In this document: positions 15,907 through 23,139 of the stretch, one piece after another
How the letters are laid out: every line of letters begins with the position of its first letter
How positions within the stretch are numbered: position 1 is the stretch's first letter
Assembly (NCBI GenBank): GCA_000720805.1
Contig: JODI01000093.1
Coordinates: 1 to 33,013 of the forward strand
Length of the DNA stretch: 33,013 nt
Direction: 5' to 3'
From: Streptomyces violaceoruber
GTDB lineage: Bacteria > Actinomycetota > Actinomycetes > Streptomycetales > Streptomycetaceae
The notes under the pieces: generated by a model
Seen by the model: only the letters and a program-made list of their open reading frames with translations
Databases searched by the model: none
Told to the model about the DNA's origin: nothing
Made by a program: the position numbers and the translations under genes

Positions 15907-16300
15907 GTCCGACGTGCCCTGTGACGCAGGGGGCGCCGTCGTCCTTGAGCACCCGGACGTCGAGCGTCACCCGCACTCCCCCGTCGCAGGGCTCGGTCGC
16001 ACTCACCGTCGCGGTCCAGGTGAGCCGTTCACCGGCCACGGCGATCGCCCGGTTGCGCCAGCTCACCGAGGTGAGGCTCGCTCCGGGACCTGCCCACTCC
16101 AGCGCGTACCGGCTGAGCGTCTCGCCGTGCAGGGTGGACTGCACGACGACGTCCGGGTGTCCCTCCGAGGCGGCGAAGGCGGCATCGTAGTGAATGCGGT
16201 GGGCGTTCCACGAGACGGCGCTGAACCGGAACAGCTGCACCCGACTGTGGGCGTACGCGCGCGGTGGGCAGACCTGCCCGGCGACGACGCTCTCCGTCAT
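15842..16300 (-). CDS. MaoC/HTD2-like hot-dog hydratase, catalytic half (pair 1)
   Basis: A 152-residue single hot-dog domain. The motif R-F-S-A-V-S-W-N-A-H-R-I-H-Y-D (25-39) is the hydratase-2 / hydroxyacyl-thioester dehydratase type 2 signature, with the catalytic Asp/His pair expected there. Such proteins hydrate enoyl-CoA double bonds and often pair with a non-catalytic N-terminal-type partner encoded next door, here at 16297-16905 (ATGA overlap). The C-terminal tail of about 20 residues overlaps the end of the convergent binding-protein gene. It is homologous to the gene at 26818-27339. Confidence 0.85.
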   Translation of the reverse strand: MTESVVAGQVCPPRAYAHSRVQLFRFSAVSWNAHRIHYDAAFAASEGHPDVVVQSTLHGETLSRYALEWAGPGASLTSVSWRNRAIAVAGERLTWTATVSATEPCDGGVRVTLDVRVLKDDGAPCVTGHVGLTSRAARTSPSAVQSPGPATS

Positions 16301-16905
16301 GCGGCGGCCCCGCGCTGCTCGTCGGTGCCCTGCTCGTCCGCACGTTTCTCGTCCGCACGCTTGTCATCCGTGCGCTTGTCGTCCGTGCTCTTCTCGGCCG
16401 GCACACCGTCCAGGACGACGATCGTCTCGTCCACGGCCATGAGTTCCTCTCCGTCCTGAGCGGTGAAGCGGGTCGTGGCGCCGAGCAGCACGAACTCGCC
16501 CGATCTGCCGTGTCGTCGGTCGGCCGAGGTGACCGACCGGATGGCGGTGACGCGGGTGCCCGCGACCGGGGCGCGGACCAGCCGGACCGACTGGCCGCCG
16601 TGCACCTGCCGTACTGGCAGGCCCTGCGTGCAGGGCGACTCGCGGGAGGCGAGCCCGTCGGGGCGCAGTTCGTCCTCGGCCGGGCCGTCCTCCCAGCTCA
16701 GCGTTCCGGCGAGGAACAGGGCGGGGGCGACGACAGGCTCCCCGGCCGCCTCCCGGGCGCGTGCCGTGCGGACGTAGTCGGTGTCGTTGAGGGCTGCGGC
16801 GTAGCGGCAGAAGTCCTTCACGGACAGGACACCGCAGTCCTCGCTCTCCCACTGCCCGATCAGCTGGTGCGCCCGGGAGAGCACCTCGTCCAGGACCGCG
16901 CTCAC
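16297..16905 (-). CDS. MaoC-N / FAS1-type dehydratase partner subunit (pair 1) with charged repeat tail
   Basis: A 202-residue protein whose first 165 residues resemble the MaoC_dehydrat_N/FAS1 hot-dog half: I-G-Q-W-E near the N-terminus, the F-L-A-G-T-L segment and L-R-P-D-G. It lacks the H-R-I-H-Y-D signature and is expected to act as structural partner of the 15842-16300 protein. The C-terminal tail consists of about five K/R/Q-x-x-D-(D/E) pentapeptides, an unusual hydrophilic extension absent from the second pair. The GTG start overlaps the IclR stop (GTGA), so it is translated behind the regulator. Confidence 0.8.
   Translation of the reverse strand: MSAVLDEVLSRAHQLIGQWESEDCGVLSVKDFCRYAAALNDTDYVRTARAREAAGEPVVAPALFLAGTLSWEDGPAEDELRPDGLASRESPCTQGLPVRQVHGGQSVRLVRAPVAGTRVTAIRSVTSADRRHGRSGEFVLLGATTRFTAQDGEELMAVDETIVVLDGVPAEKSTDDKRTDDKRADEKRADEQGTDEQRGAAA
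16318..16392. repeat. 15-bp imperfect tandem repeat inside the MaoC-N gene
   Basis: Five consecutive 15-base units, for example CTCGTCCGCACGTTT at 16333-16347 and CTCGTCCGCACGCTT at 16348-16362, encode a highly charged pentapeptide-like repeat (K-R-x-D-D/E) near the C-terminus. The unit length is a multiple of three, so copy-number changes would keep the reading frame. Confidence 0.8.
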
Positions 16906-17720
16906 CGCAGCGACCGGCTGATCCCCAGGGCCGCGGCGCGCAGTGCGCTGGCGTGCCCGGACGGGTCCATGCGGTAGGTGGGCGCGGTGATCGAGAGCGC
17001 GCCGACGAGCGAGGACTGGCTGCCGAAGACCGGCACGGCCATGCTCGTGTAGCCCAGGCGGATCTCCTCGGCCTCGATCGCGATGCCCTCGGCCCGGATC
17101 CGCTCCAGCTGGGTGCGCAGCCGGCCCGGTGAGGTGACCGTGTGCCGGGTGAACGGTTTGAGTCCGTTCCTGACCACCTCGGCGAAGAGCGTGCCCGGGG
17201 AGTAGGCCAGGATCGCCTTGCCGGTGGCCGTGCAGTACAGCGGCAGCCGGCCCGCCACCCGGGACTCCTCGTTCAGCCCGCGATGCGGGAGGATCTTCTC
17301 CAGGTAGACCACGTCGAGGCTGTCGTGGATGGCGAAGTGGATGGTCTCCTGGGTGGCCAGCAGCAGGTCCTCCATGTACGGCTGGGCCACCTCCCGAAGG
17401 ATGCGCTGCCGGTGCACCCGCTGGCCTATCTCGAACAGGCGCAGACCGAGCCGGTAGTCGCAGCCCGCCCGCTCCAGCAGTCCCCAGACGACCAGTTCCT
17501 GGGCGAGCCGGTGCACGGTGGCCTTGGCCACTCCGGTCCGGCGCACCAGCTCGGCGAGGGAGAGGGTGTTGTCCTCGGCGGTGAAGGCCTCCAGGATCGG
17601 TCTGACCTTGCCCAGGACGGAGTTCATCGGGTCGGGATTCTGGTCGAGAGAGGGATCCGCGCGGGGGATCGCGGAGCCGACGGGTTGGACGGCGGTGCCG
17701 TCGAGCGAGGTGACGGTCAT
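16902..17720 (-). CDS. IclR-family transcriptional regulator
   Basis: A 272-residue IclR protein with an N-terminal winged HTH at about 35-92 (L-S-L-A-E-L-V-R-R-T-G-V-A-K-A-T-V-H-R-L) and a GAF-like effector domain at about 105-270, including the C-T-A-T-G-K-A-I-L-A segment. The ATG at 17720 follows GGGAGG with good spacing. About 30 residues precede the HTH, a little longer than usual. It is the only regulator inside the catabolic island and is co-transcribed with the first MaoC pair. A palindromic site 59 bases upstream and five related sites elsewhere suggest that it controls itself and four other promoter regions, with an aromatic acid or CoA ester as a plausible effector. Confidence 0.92.
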   Translation of the reverse strand: MTVTSLDGTAVQPVGSAIPRADPSLDQNPDPMNSVLGKVRPILEAFTAEDNTLSLAELVRRTGVAKATVHRLAQELVVWGLLERAGCDYRLGLRLFEIGQRVHRQRILREVAQPYMEDLLLATQETIHFAIHDSLDVVYLEKILPHRGLNEESRVAGRLPLYCTATGKAILAYSPGTLFAEVVRNGLKPFTRHTVTSPGRLRTQLERIRAEGIAIEAEEIRLGYTSMAVPVFGSQSSLVGALSITAPTYRMDPSGHASALRAAALGISRSLR

Positions 17721-17778
17721 GGGGAGGACCTCCCGATCAGTCCGTGGCCTTCCGGGGAACGCGGTGCGTGGCTGAATC

Positions 17779-17795
17779 TGGCCCCTCAACGGAAC
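17779..17795 (-). promoter_or_regulatory. Operator-like palindrome, site 6 (iclR promoter)
   Basis: Read on the minus strand, GTTCCGTTGAGGGGCCA is a weaker match to the GGTCCGCTGAGCGGACC palindrome, closest to site 3. It lies 59 bases upstream of the iclR start and would allow autoregulation. Confidence 0.45.
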
Positions 17796-17849
17796 CACGC
17801 CTGCCCTGATCATGGCTATGCGCCAGGGTGTGAATTCGCGGTGCCCGCA

Positions 17850-17872
17850 GTGACCGCTGTGATCACGGTCAC
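17850..17872. terminator. Stem-loop downstream of the ring-cleavage operon
   Basis: GTGACCG and CGGTCAC form a 7-bp stem around a 9-base loop, about 40 bases beyond the TAG of the alpha/beta hydrolase at 17913. There is no T-run, so it is either a weak intrinsic terminator of the minus-strand operon or simply a palindrome. Confidence 0.3.
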
Positions 17873-17912
17873 CGCTGACGAGCGCCGGCCGACGAGACGG
17901 AGCGGGAGTCCG

Positions 17913-18773
17913 CTACCGCGCCTCGGCGAGAAAGGCCAGGCTGAGCGGGTTGTAGAGGTCGGCCTTCTCGTGCTGCGGCCAGTGCCCGCACTCGGGGAAG
18001 ACCTCCAGGCGGGCCCCGGGGATGGCGGCCGCGATCGCCTCGGCCTCCGGGACGTCCCCGAGCGGGTTCTTGTTCCCCCACACCACCAGCGTCGGTGCCT
18101 TGATTCGAGCCATCCGGTCCGGCCGGAGCAGATTGCGCTCGCGTGCGTCGAGTTCCTGGAGGGCGAGCAGGTTGTGCAGGTTCCGCTGGAAGTCGGGGTG
18201 GTGGTAGATGTCGTAGCGGACCTGGGTCAGCTCCTCGCCGAGGTCCTCGTCCCACGCGGCCCACAGGAGGCGCAGCCGCTCCCTCGTGTAGGAAATGTCG
18301 TCCTCTAGGGCGGCGGCCCGGGTCGAGGTCTTCAGCCGCTCCATCACCGTCGGGTTGACCTTCGTCCCGCCCATGCAGAGCAGCTGCAGCGAGGCGACCC
18401 GGTCCGGGTACTCGCTCGCCGCCCAGGAGCCGACCCAGCCGCCCAGCGACTCGCCGACCACGTGCGCGCGCTCCGCGCCGACCGCGTCCAGGTAGGACAT
18501 CAGGTGCTCGACGTACGCGGGGATCTCACCGGGGCGGTCCGGCTTGCCGGTGTAGCCGTGGCCGAGCATGTCGATGGCGTGGCAGCGGTAGCGCTCGGCG
18601 TGCGCCGGGATGTTCTTGACGAACGCCTCCAGATGGCCGGTCGTGCCGTGCAGGAACACCACGTGCTCGCCGTCCTCGGGACCGGCTTGCAGCGCCCGGG
18701 TCTTGAAGCCGCCGGTCGTCTCCACGTACGCGTGCCGGTAGTCGATGCCTGTCAGTTCGGTCCAGATGCTCAT
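17913..18773 (-). CDS. Alpha/beta hydrolase, probable meta-cleavage product (C-C bond) hydrolase
   Basis: A 286-residue alpha/beta hydrolase. It has the oxyanion H-G-T-T-G (42-46), M-L-G-H-G-Y-T-G-K-P and the nucleophile elbow G-E-S-L-G-G with S109. The catalytic histidine is in E-C-G-H-W-P-Q-H-E, a motif common in hydrolases of ring-cleavage pathways. The usual acid position reads N-K-N-P, with an Asp three residues later, so the acid may be shifted. The start overlaps the extradiol dioxygenase stop (ATGA), which supports a direct successive step: hydrolysis of the ring-opened product to hydroxypentadienoate plus an acid. It is the last gene of the 22468-17913 operon. Confidence 0.88.
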   Translation of the reverse strand: MSIWTELTGIDYRHAYVETTGGFKTRALQAGPEDGEHVVFLHGTTGHLEAFVKNIPAHAERYRCHAIDMLGHGYTGKPDRPGEIPAYVEHLMSYLDAVGAERAHVVGESLGGWVGSWAASEYPDRVASLQLLCMGGTKVNPTVMERLKTSTRAAALEDDISYTRERLRLLWAAWDEDLGEELTQVRYDIYHHPDFQRNLHNLLALQELDARERNLLRPDRMARIKAPTLVVWGNKNPLGDVPEAEAIAAAIPGARLEVFPECGHWPQHEKADLYNPLSLAFLAEAR

Positions 18774-19756
18774 GGCTGCCTTTCAGCGCTGTCCGCGCTC
18801 GCTGTGCTGTCTGCGGTGGGTGCGGGGTCGAGGACGGCGACGCCCATGCCGGTGAGCCACTCGGGCATCGGCTCGTAGGCCAGCCGCCGTCCGGGGACGT
18901 GGTCGAGGAGGGCCGCCATGAGCAGCCAGGTGCGTACTTCCTGGGCGCCGTTGCCGGCCACCTTCTCCAGTTCCTCGGTGGAGTACTCGGTGATCCGGCC
19001 TGTTCGGCCGCGCTCCACCAGGGAGAGGAACTCGTCGTCGAACTCGGGGTTGAGGGCTGCCTCGGCGGCCCGGATGATCTCGCGGCGCCTGACGTCGTAG
19101 TCCTGCCAGTTCTCCCGGCCGTTCAGCCAGGCGCCGACCATGAACTCCTCGTCGTCGCCACGCGGGTCGCGCCAGTCCGGCCAGGGCAGCCGGTGCGAGA
19201 GCCCGCCCGAGCCGATCACGGCGACGCGGCGGTCCTCGGGGAAGGCCAGGACCGCTTCCCTGATCGCGCGGCCCAGTTCCTCGCAGCGCGCGAGTGTGGG
19301 CAGTGGCGGGGCGAAGACGTTGATGACCAGCGGGACGATGTCCACGTCCAAGCCGTCGAGCAGGTACTGGATGGCATGCGACTGGCCGTGGTCGATCTGC
19401 AGCCGGGCCGAGAACGCCGGGTCGAACCGGCCGCCCTCCACGAGAGAGCCCGCGATGTGCTGGGCCAGCGGCACGTCCACCGGCTGCGGACCCTTGGGGG
19501 TGCCGGACTCCCCGCTGGCGACACATTCACCGACGCCGAGCGTGAAGGAGGGGATCAGATCCAGCCAGAAGCCCCGGAAGTGGTTGGAGCCGACGAGGAT
19601 CACCGTGTCGGGACGGGCCGCGGCGAGTTCGTCGCGTGCCTCCCTCAGCGCGTCGCGGAACCGCTCGGCGCGGTCCTTGTGGAGGGTCTCCTCCCAGTGG
19701 GTGTTCATGAGGGTGCTGTGCGAGGCGCCCACACCCAGGACGATCTCGACGCTCAT
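18770..19756 (-). CDS. Class III extradiol ring-cleavage dioxygenase (LigB/MhpB-like)
   Basis: A 328-residue protein of the LigB superfamily, close to the length of 2,3-dihydroxyphenylpropionate 1,2-dioxygenase (MhpB). Conserved residues include H13 in G-A-S-H-S, H59 in S-N-H-F, the D-H-G-Q segment with H123, and G-S-G-G-L-S-H with H188. These correspond to the Fe(II)-binding and acid/base histidines of the family. It would open a catecholic ring next to the hydroxyl pair with O2. ATG at 19756 overlaps the M20-fold gene stop and its own stop overlaps the hydrolase start. The C-terminus carries an additional short Ala/Asp/Ser-rich tail. The natural catechol is unknown. Confidence 0.92.
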   Translation of the reverse strand: MSVEIVLGVGASHSTLMNTHWEETLHKDRAERFRDALREARDELAAARPDTVILVGSNHFRGFWLDLIPSFTLGVGECVASGESGTPKGPQPVDVPLAQHIAGSLVEGGRFDPAFSARLQIDHGQSHAIQYLLDGLDVDIVPLVINVFAPPLPTLARCEELGRAIREAVLAFPEDRRVAVIGSGGLSHRLPWPDWRDPRGDDEEFMVGAWLNGRENWQDYDVRRREIIRAAEAALNPEFDDEFLSLVERGRTGRITEYSTEELEKVAGNGAQEVRTWLLMAALLDHVPGRRLAYEPMPEWLTGMGVAVLDPAPTADSTASADSAERQP

Positions 19757-21105
19757 GCGTCCGCTCCTTCCACCTCGGCGCGGGTACGGGTGACGGTGTC
19801 GACGGCCGTACGGACCAGATGACGCGTCAGCTTCTCCATGGCCCGTACGGAGACGGTGTTCATGCCCCGCGCGAAGTCGATGTCGAAGGGGGCTTCGGCC
19901 GGGTCGACCTTCGGCATGCCGACGCGGACGGTCGGGATGCCGCGGCCGCGCAGGATGTTGGCGTCGGTCGCGCCGCTGTTCCCGCGGACGACCTCGTGCT
20001 CGCGGCCTTCGAACGCCTCCCAACCCGCCTTCGTCGTCCGGAAGATCCAGTTGCTCGGGTCGGTTCGGGTCCCCGGGATGGCAAGGACCGTCTCGGCGGT
20101 GACGTCGAGACCGGGCATTTTGTCGCGGATGCTGTCGAGGGCGGCCGCGAACTCCCGTTTGGCCTGCATCGGCGTGGTGTCGGGGCTGATCCGCAGGTCG
20201 ACCATGAGGGTGCAGGCGGCCGGTGTCACCGCCGCCATCCGGGGCCAGCCGGCCCGTACGGAGGAGACGATGGCCTGCGGAGCGACGGTGCCGTCGGTGT
20301 GCCGGTCGGCGTACTCGACGAACCACTCCTCCAGGTGCCGGACGACCTCGCCGGCCCGGGTGATGGCGTTGTCGTACGGGAGCCGGTGCCGCGAGCCGAC
20401 ATACGTGTGCGTCCCTCGGACCGTGACCTCGAACCAGACGAGGCCGACCTCGTCCCAGGAGACCGTCCAGCCGGGCTTGGCGATCACCGCGTGGTCGGTC
20501 CAGATCCCCTGCTCCAGCAGGAACGAACAGCCCACTCCCTGGCCGGTGTTGCGCCGCGCGGAGCCCGGGCGGGCGTTGGTGGGCATGCCACCCGCGCCGA
20601 AGGCGGCCACCAGGTCGCCGGTGAGCGGGATGCCGGCCAGGGCGATCGCCTCGGCGGCCATCATCACGCAGGCCGCGTGGCCCTTCGGGTTGGAGGCCCC
20701 GAGTCCGACGACCAGGTCCTCGTAGACGGTCGCCTCCGGCCGCATGTCGTCCCGCAGCTCCGGGCCGATCCAGGGGAGGTCCTCGCTCTCCTCGCCCACG
20801 GTCAGGGTGTCGACGGGCGCGTAGAGCATGAGGTCGGGGCCGGTGCCGTCACCTTCGATCCGGGCCCAGGCGTTGGCCTGCCGGTCGTCGATCGGCTGGA
20901 CGGCGGCGCGGCATCCCGCGGCCTTCAGCGTGTCCGCGATGTGCTCGGCGAGGGGAGCCTCGTCGCCGGTCGGACTGGGGATGTCGACCAGGCCGACGAT
21001 CAGCTCGCGCAGGCGGTCGCCCGTTATGTGCCGCCAGGCCTCGGCGACCCAGGCGCTGCGCTGATCGTCCAGCCCGGCCAGGCCCGTCGGTTGCCCGCCG
21101 GTCAC
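19753..21105 (-). CDS. M20-fold (ArgE/DapE/CPG2-like) protein, metal ligands apparently replaced
   Basis: A 450-residue protein with the M20 metallopeptidase architecture: catalytic domain, a dimerisation insert around 220-340, and the conserved G-N-S-G-A-T-D-A-N segment. By my alignment to carboxypeptidase G2, the first metal His of H-x-D is P97, with D99 kept. The bridging Asp is N139 in A-S-N-P-K-G. The catalytic/metal E-E pair is G-A-G-G around 170-173, the next acidic ligand is K210, and the final His is Arg in R-G-M-N-T. It may therefore be a metal-independent enzyme or a binding protein rather than a peptidase. The GTG start overlaps the small membrane peptide stop, and the stop overlaps the extradiol dioxygenase start, so it is an integral member of the ring-cleavage operon. 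Confidence 0.85.
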   Translation of the reverse strand: MTGGQPTGLAGLDDQRSAWVAEAWRHITGDRLRELIVGLVDIPSPTGDEAPLAEHIADTLKAAGCRAAVQPIDDRQANAWARIEGDGTGPDLMLYAPVDTLTVGEESEDLPWIGPELRDDMRPEATVYEDLVVGLGASNPKGHAACVMMAAEAIALAGIPLTGDLVAAFGAGGMPTNARPGSARRNTGQGVGCSFLLEQGIWTDHAVIAKPGWTVSWDEVGLVWFEVTVRGTHTYVGSRHRLPYDNAITRAGEVVRHLEEWFVEYADRHTDGTVAPQAIVSSVRAGWPRMAAVTPAACTLMVDLRISPDTTPMQAKREFAAALDSIRDKMPGLDVTAETVLAIPGTRTDPSNWIFRTTKAGWEAFEGREHEVVRGNSGATDANILRGRGIPTVRVGMPKVDPAEAPFDIDFARGMNTVSVRAMEKLTRHLVRTAVDTVTRTRAEVEGADA

Positions 21106-21218
21106 TGGTTGATCCTGTGGACCTGGGTCATCGTGGTGCGCTCGAAGCGCTTCTTGGCCAGGGGCAGCCCGATGGCGAGGGCGGCTCCGGCCAGCAGCGC
21201 GAGCAGGGTACGGCCCAT
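21102..21218 (-). CDS. Small single-span membrane peptide (38 residues)
   Basis: A 38-codon open frame begins with ATG at 21218, two bases after the Rieske oxygenase stop, and ends in TGA overlapping the GTG start of the M20-fold gene. A GGGAG site lies seven bases before the ATG. Residues 2-21 are hydrophobic (L-L-A-L-L-A-G-A-A-L-A-I-G-L-P-L) and are followed by a basic stretch A-K-K-R-F-E-R, so a single membrane helix with a positive cytoplasmic side is likely. The tail is polar. I recognise no family. The tight spacing on both sides and the good ribosome-binding site argue that it is truly translated. Confidence 0.65.
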   Translation of the reverse strand: MGRTLLALLAGAALAIGLPLAKKRFERTTMTQVHRINQ

Positions 21219-21220
21219 GG

Positions 21221-22468
21221 TCAGGCTCCCTTCTTGTCAGGGGAGTTCGGAGTCTGCGGGGCGTCAGGTGCTTCCGCGCCGGCCGCTGCCAGCTTCTTCG
21301 CGTACTCCTCCTCGCTGAGGTTGCGCCAGGCGGTCAGCGAGATGTCGGGGCGGTAGAGCTTCTCCGGGGGCGCGTCGGTGACGTCGACCATCCAGGCGTC
21401 CTGGCCGGAGAACTGGCCGTGGAACAGCCAGCGGATGGCGCCCAGGTACTTGGCGTAGAAGCCGAGTGTCTGCCAGCCCTCGGTGAAGTTGACCATCACG
21501 CCGACGTAGTTGTGGTGGTCGTCGTCCACGGGGACGTAGAACTCGTAGTGGATGAAGTTCGGGTAGGCGATGCGCAGCACGCCCGGCATCGACAGGGACG
21601 CGAAGCCCGGGAACTCCTGGGCCTCGATCACCGGGTCGACCTTGTCCGCCTTGCCGGTGTTGCCGAGGTTGAAGGTCTCCTTCGGCGGCTGCTGCTTCCA
21701 CCAGCGCTTGTTGGACCAGTGGCCCACGCCGGGGAAGTCGGCCTCCCAGTGGACCTCGTCCTGCACCCGGAAGATCCACCGGCCCTGCGGGACGATCCTG
21801 GTGATGTTCCAGGTGGGCATCGCCTTGAACAGCCGCCACAGCGCGGTGCGGTGCAGGTACTTGGCGTGTCCCTCGTCGAAGCCGTTCTCACAGGCGAACC
21901 GCCAGTTGCCGCTGCGGGGTTCGATCCGGCCGCCCATGACGAAGCCGTTGGAGACGAGCTCCTCGGGCAGCTGCTCGTCGATCTGGGGCGGTTCCTCGTC
22001 GGCGAGGGGCATGTACACCCACACCATGCCGAGACGTTCCTCGACCGGATACGTCGTCACCGCGACCTTGCCGGTCAGCCGGCAGCCGGGGCCGTCGGTG
22101 ATCACGGCCGCCAGCTTTCCGGTGGGCAGGTCGAACGTCCAGCCGTGGTACGGGCAGCTGACCGTGCCCGGGAACTGCTGGTTGCCCTCGGACAGCGGCA
22201 CACCGCGGTGCGGACAGCGGTTGTGCAGCGCGTAGACCTTTCCGCCGTCCCGGATCAGTGTGATCTTCTCGCCGCAGAGCGTGAACGGAAGCGGTTTTCC
22301 CGTGATGTGGCTGGACCAGGTGACCGGATACCAGTAGCCACGGAACCCGGCCGCCGCCCCGTCGTAGTGGGGCCACGACGACCAGTCCTGCCGGCCAGGC
22401 TGTCCTGCCGGTCTGCGGTTTCCTCGGCCCGTGCCCTTGGAGTCGAGCGAGCCCTCACCCGTCGTCAT
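21221..22468 (-). CDS. Rieske non-heme iron oxygenase, large subunit (CarAa/KshA-like single-component type)
   Basis: A 415-residue oxygenase. The Rieske [2Fe-2S] ligands are C85-P-H87 and C105-P-Y-H108. The mononuclear iron site is in E-N-G-F-D-E-G-H-A-K-Y-L-H, giving H201 and H206, with D198 as the bridging aspartate between clusters. The E-N-G-F-D-x-x-H motif and the lack of a beta-subunit gene are like carbazole dioxygenase CarAa and other alpha-only oxygenases. Electrons probably come from the ferredoxin/reductase pair at 13398-14763. ATG at 22468 has AGGAGG nine bases upstream. The roughly 30 N-terminal residues are Gly/Arg-rich and probably disordered. It is the first gene of the operon to 17913, and an operator-like site lies 75 bases upstream. 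Substrate and regiochemistry are unknown. Confidence 0.92.
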   Translation of the reverse strand: MTTGEGSLDSKGTGRGNRRPAGQPGRQDWSSWPHYDGAAAGFRGYWYPVTWSSHITGKPLPFTLCGEKITLIRDGGKVYALHNRCPHRGVPLSEGNQQFPGTVSCPYHGWTFDLPTGKLAAVITDGPGCRLTGKVAVTTYPVEERLGMVWVYMPLADEEPPQIDEQLPEELVSNGFVMGGRIEPRSGNWRFACENGFDEGHAKYLHRTALWRLFKAMPTWNITRIVPQGRWIFRVQDEVHWEADFPGVGHWSNKRWWKQQPPKETFNLGNTGKADKVDPVIEAQEFPGFASLSMPGVLRIAYPNFIHYEFYVPVDDDHHNYVGVMVNFTEGWQTLGFYAKYLGAIRWLFHGQFSGQDAWMVDVTDAPPEKLYRPDISLTAWRNLSEEEYAKKLAAAGAEAPDAPQTPNSPDKKGA

Positions 22469-22542
22469 CGTGCGTGACCTCCTGCTGCCGTCGGAAACAT
22501 GGCTTGAGCATCGGGGTGTGTGCGCGATCCGCCTACGGACCC

Positions 22543-22559
22543 GTTCCACTGAGCAGACC
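22543..22559 (+). promoter_or_regulatory. Operator-like palindrome, site 3
   Basis: GTTCCACTGAGCAGACC lies 75 bases upstream of the Rieske oxygenase start. It matches the shared GGTCCGCTGAGCGGACC pattern, with the central T-G-A-G-C fully kept. Proposed IclR operator for the ring-cleavage operon. Confidence 0.6.
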
Positions 22560-22671
22560 GAGCCGGATCCGGGCACGCCGAGGCCTGCGAAGGTCCCGGC
22601 ATGGATGACGTGGATGACCTCGGCGCCGGCCCCGGCCGACAGCGGGGTGACCGCGAACCGCCCGCCGTCCC

Positions 22672-22743
22672 CGCCTGGGCCGCCTGGGCCGCCTGGGCCG
22701 CCTGGGCCGCCTGGGCCGCCTGGGCCGCCTGGGCCGCCTGGGC
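22672..22743. repeat. Eight perfect copies of a 9-bp tandem repeat
   Basis: The unit CGCCTGGGC is repeated eight times without a mismatch over 72 bases, between the two operator-like sites. Read in frame it would give collagen-like G-P-P or A-W-A tracts, but no credible gene contains it. Perfect identity suggests recent expansion. Confidence 0.95.
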
Positions 22744-23005
22744 CGATGCTCCCCCGAGCGGAACGAGGGCGCACCCGACGATCCGGTCGCCTGACGTTCG
22801 TACGACGTGAGGTGCCGGTCGCGCGGTGGGGCGAACCGCGCGAGTGGCCGGCCGCGCTCCTGTCGCTCGCCCGGGGCGTGTCGCGACGGGACTTTCACAA
22901 CACGTCCCAGCCGTCCTCGACGTGCCTCACCGGCACGGCGCTCCCGGTGGTCGGCCGCTGTCCGGGGGCCCGTCGGCGGGCCGCCGCGGTGCCGGTCCCG
23001 TGCGT

Positions 23006-23022
23006 GTCCCGTTGAGCGGACC
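23006..23022 (+). promoter_or_regulatory. Operator-like palindrome, site 4
   Basis: GTCCCGTTGAGCGGACC has a perfect right half of the shared palindrome (AGCGGACC) and lies 117 bases upstream of the second binding-protein start. Proposed IclR operator of the ABC transporter operon. Confidence 0.6.
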
Positions 23023-23139
23023 GCGAACCGAGCCAGTGCTCGACGCCGCGTTCTACGGTTCGCGCCAACCCACGGGCCCGCACCCCGACGACCAGCCGCA
23101 ACCGGCGGTCTCCCGTCAACCCAGCGAGGCAGGCACCTT

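Larger units (their letters stand above)
22469..23139. other. 671-bp divergent intergenic region with two operator-like sites and a tandem repeat
   Basis: No convincing gene is visible between the divergent starts of the Rieske oxygenase and the second binding protein. The region holds two operator-like palindromes (22543-22559 and 23006-23022) and a 9-bp tandem repeat (22672-22743). Several open frames cross it on both strands, but they are products of the high G+C content and the repeat, with no domain or good start. It is the longest non-coding stretch in the window. Confidence 0.7.

Noticed and set aside
22672..22743. CRISPR-like array
   Set aside because: Units are contiguous 9-mers without spacers and no cas genes are nearby.
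22601..22810. Short plus-strand frame with repeated A-W-A, preceded by an AAGG sequence
   Set aside because: Same repeat in another frame. Composition is entirely repeat-driven and no family is recognisable, so it is not supported as a gene.
22431..23015. Plus-strand open frame with a collagen-like G-P-P tract
   Set aside because: The tract is just the 9-bp tandem repeat read in one frame. The frame overlaps the Rieske 5' end antisense and has no plausible start or other domain.
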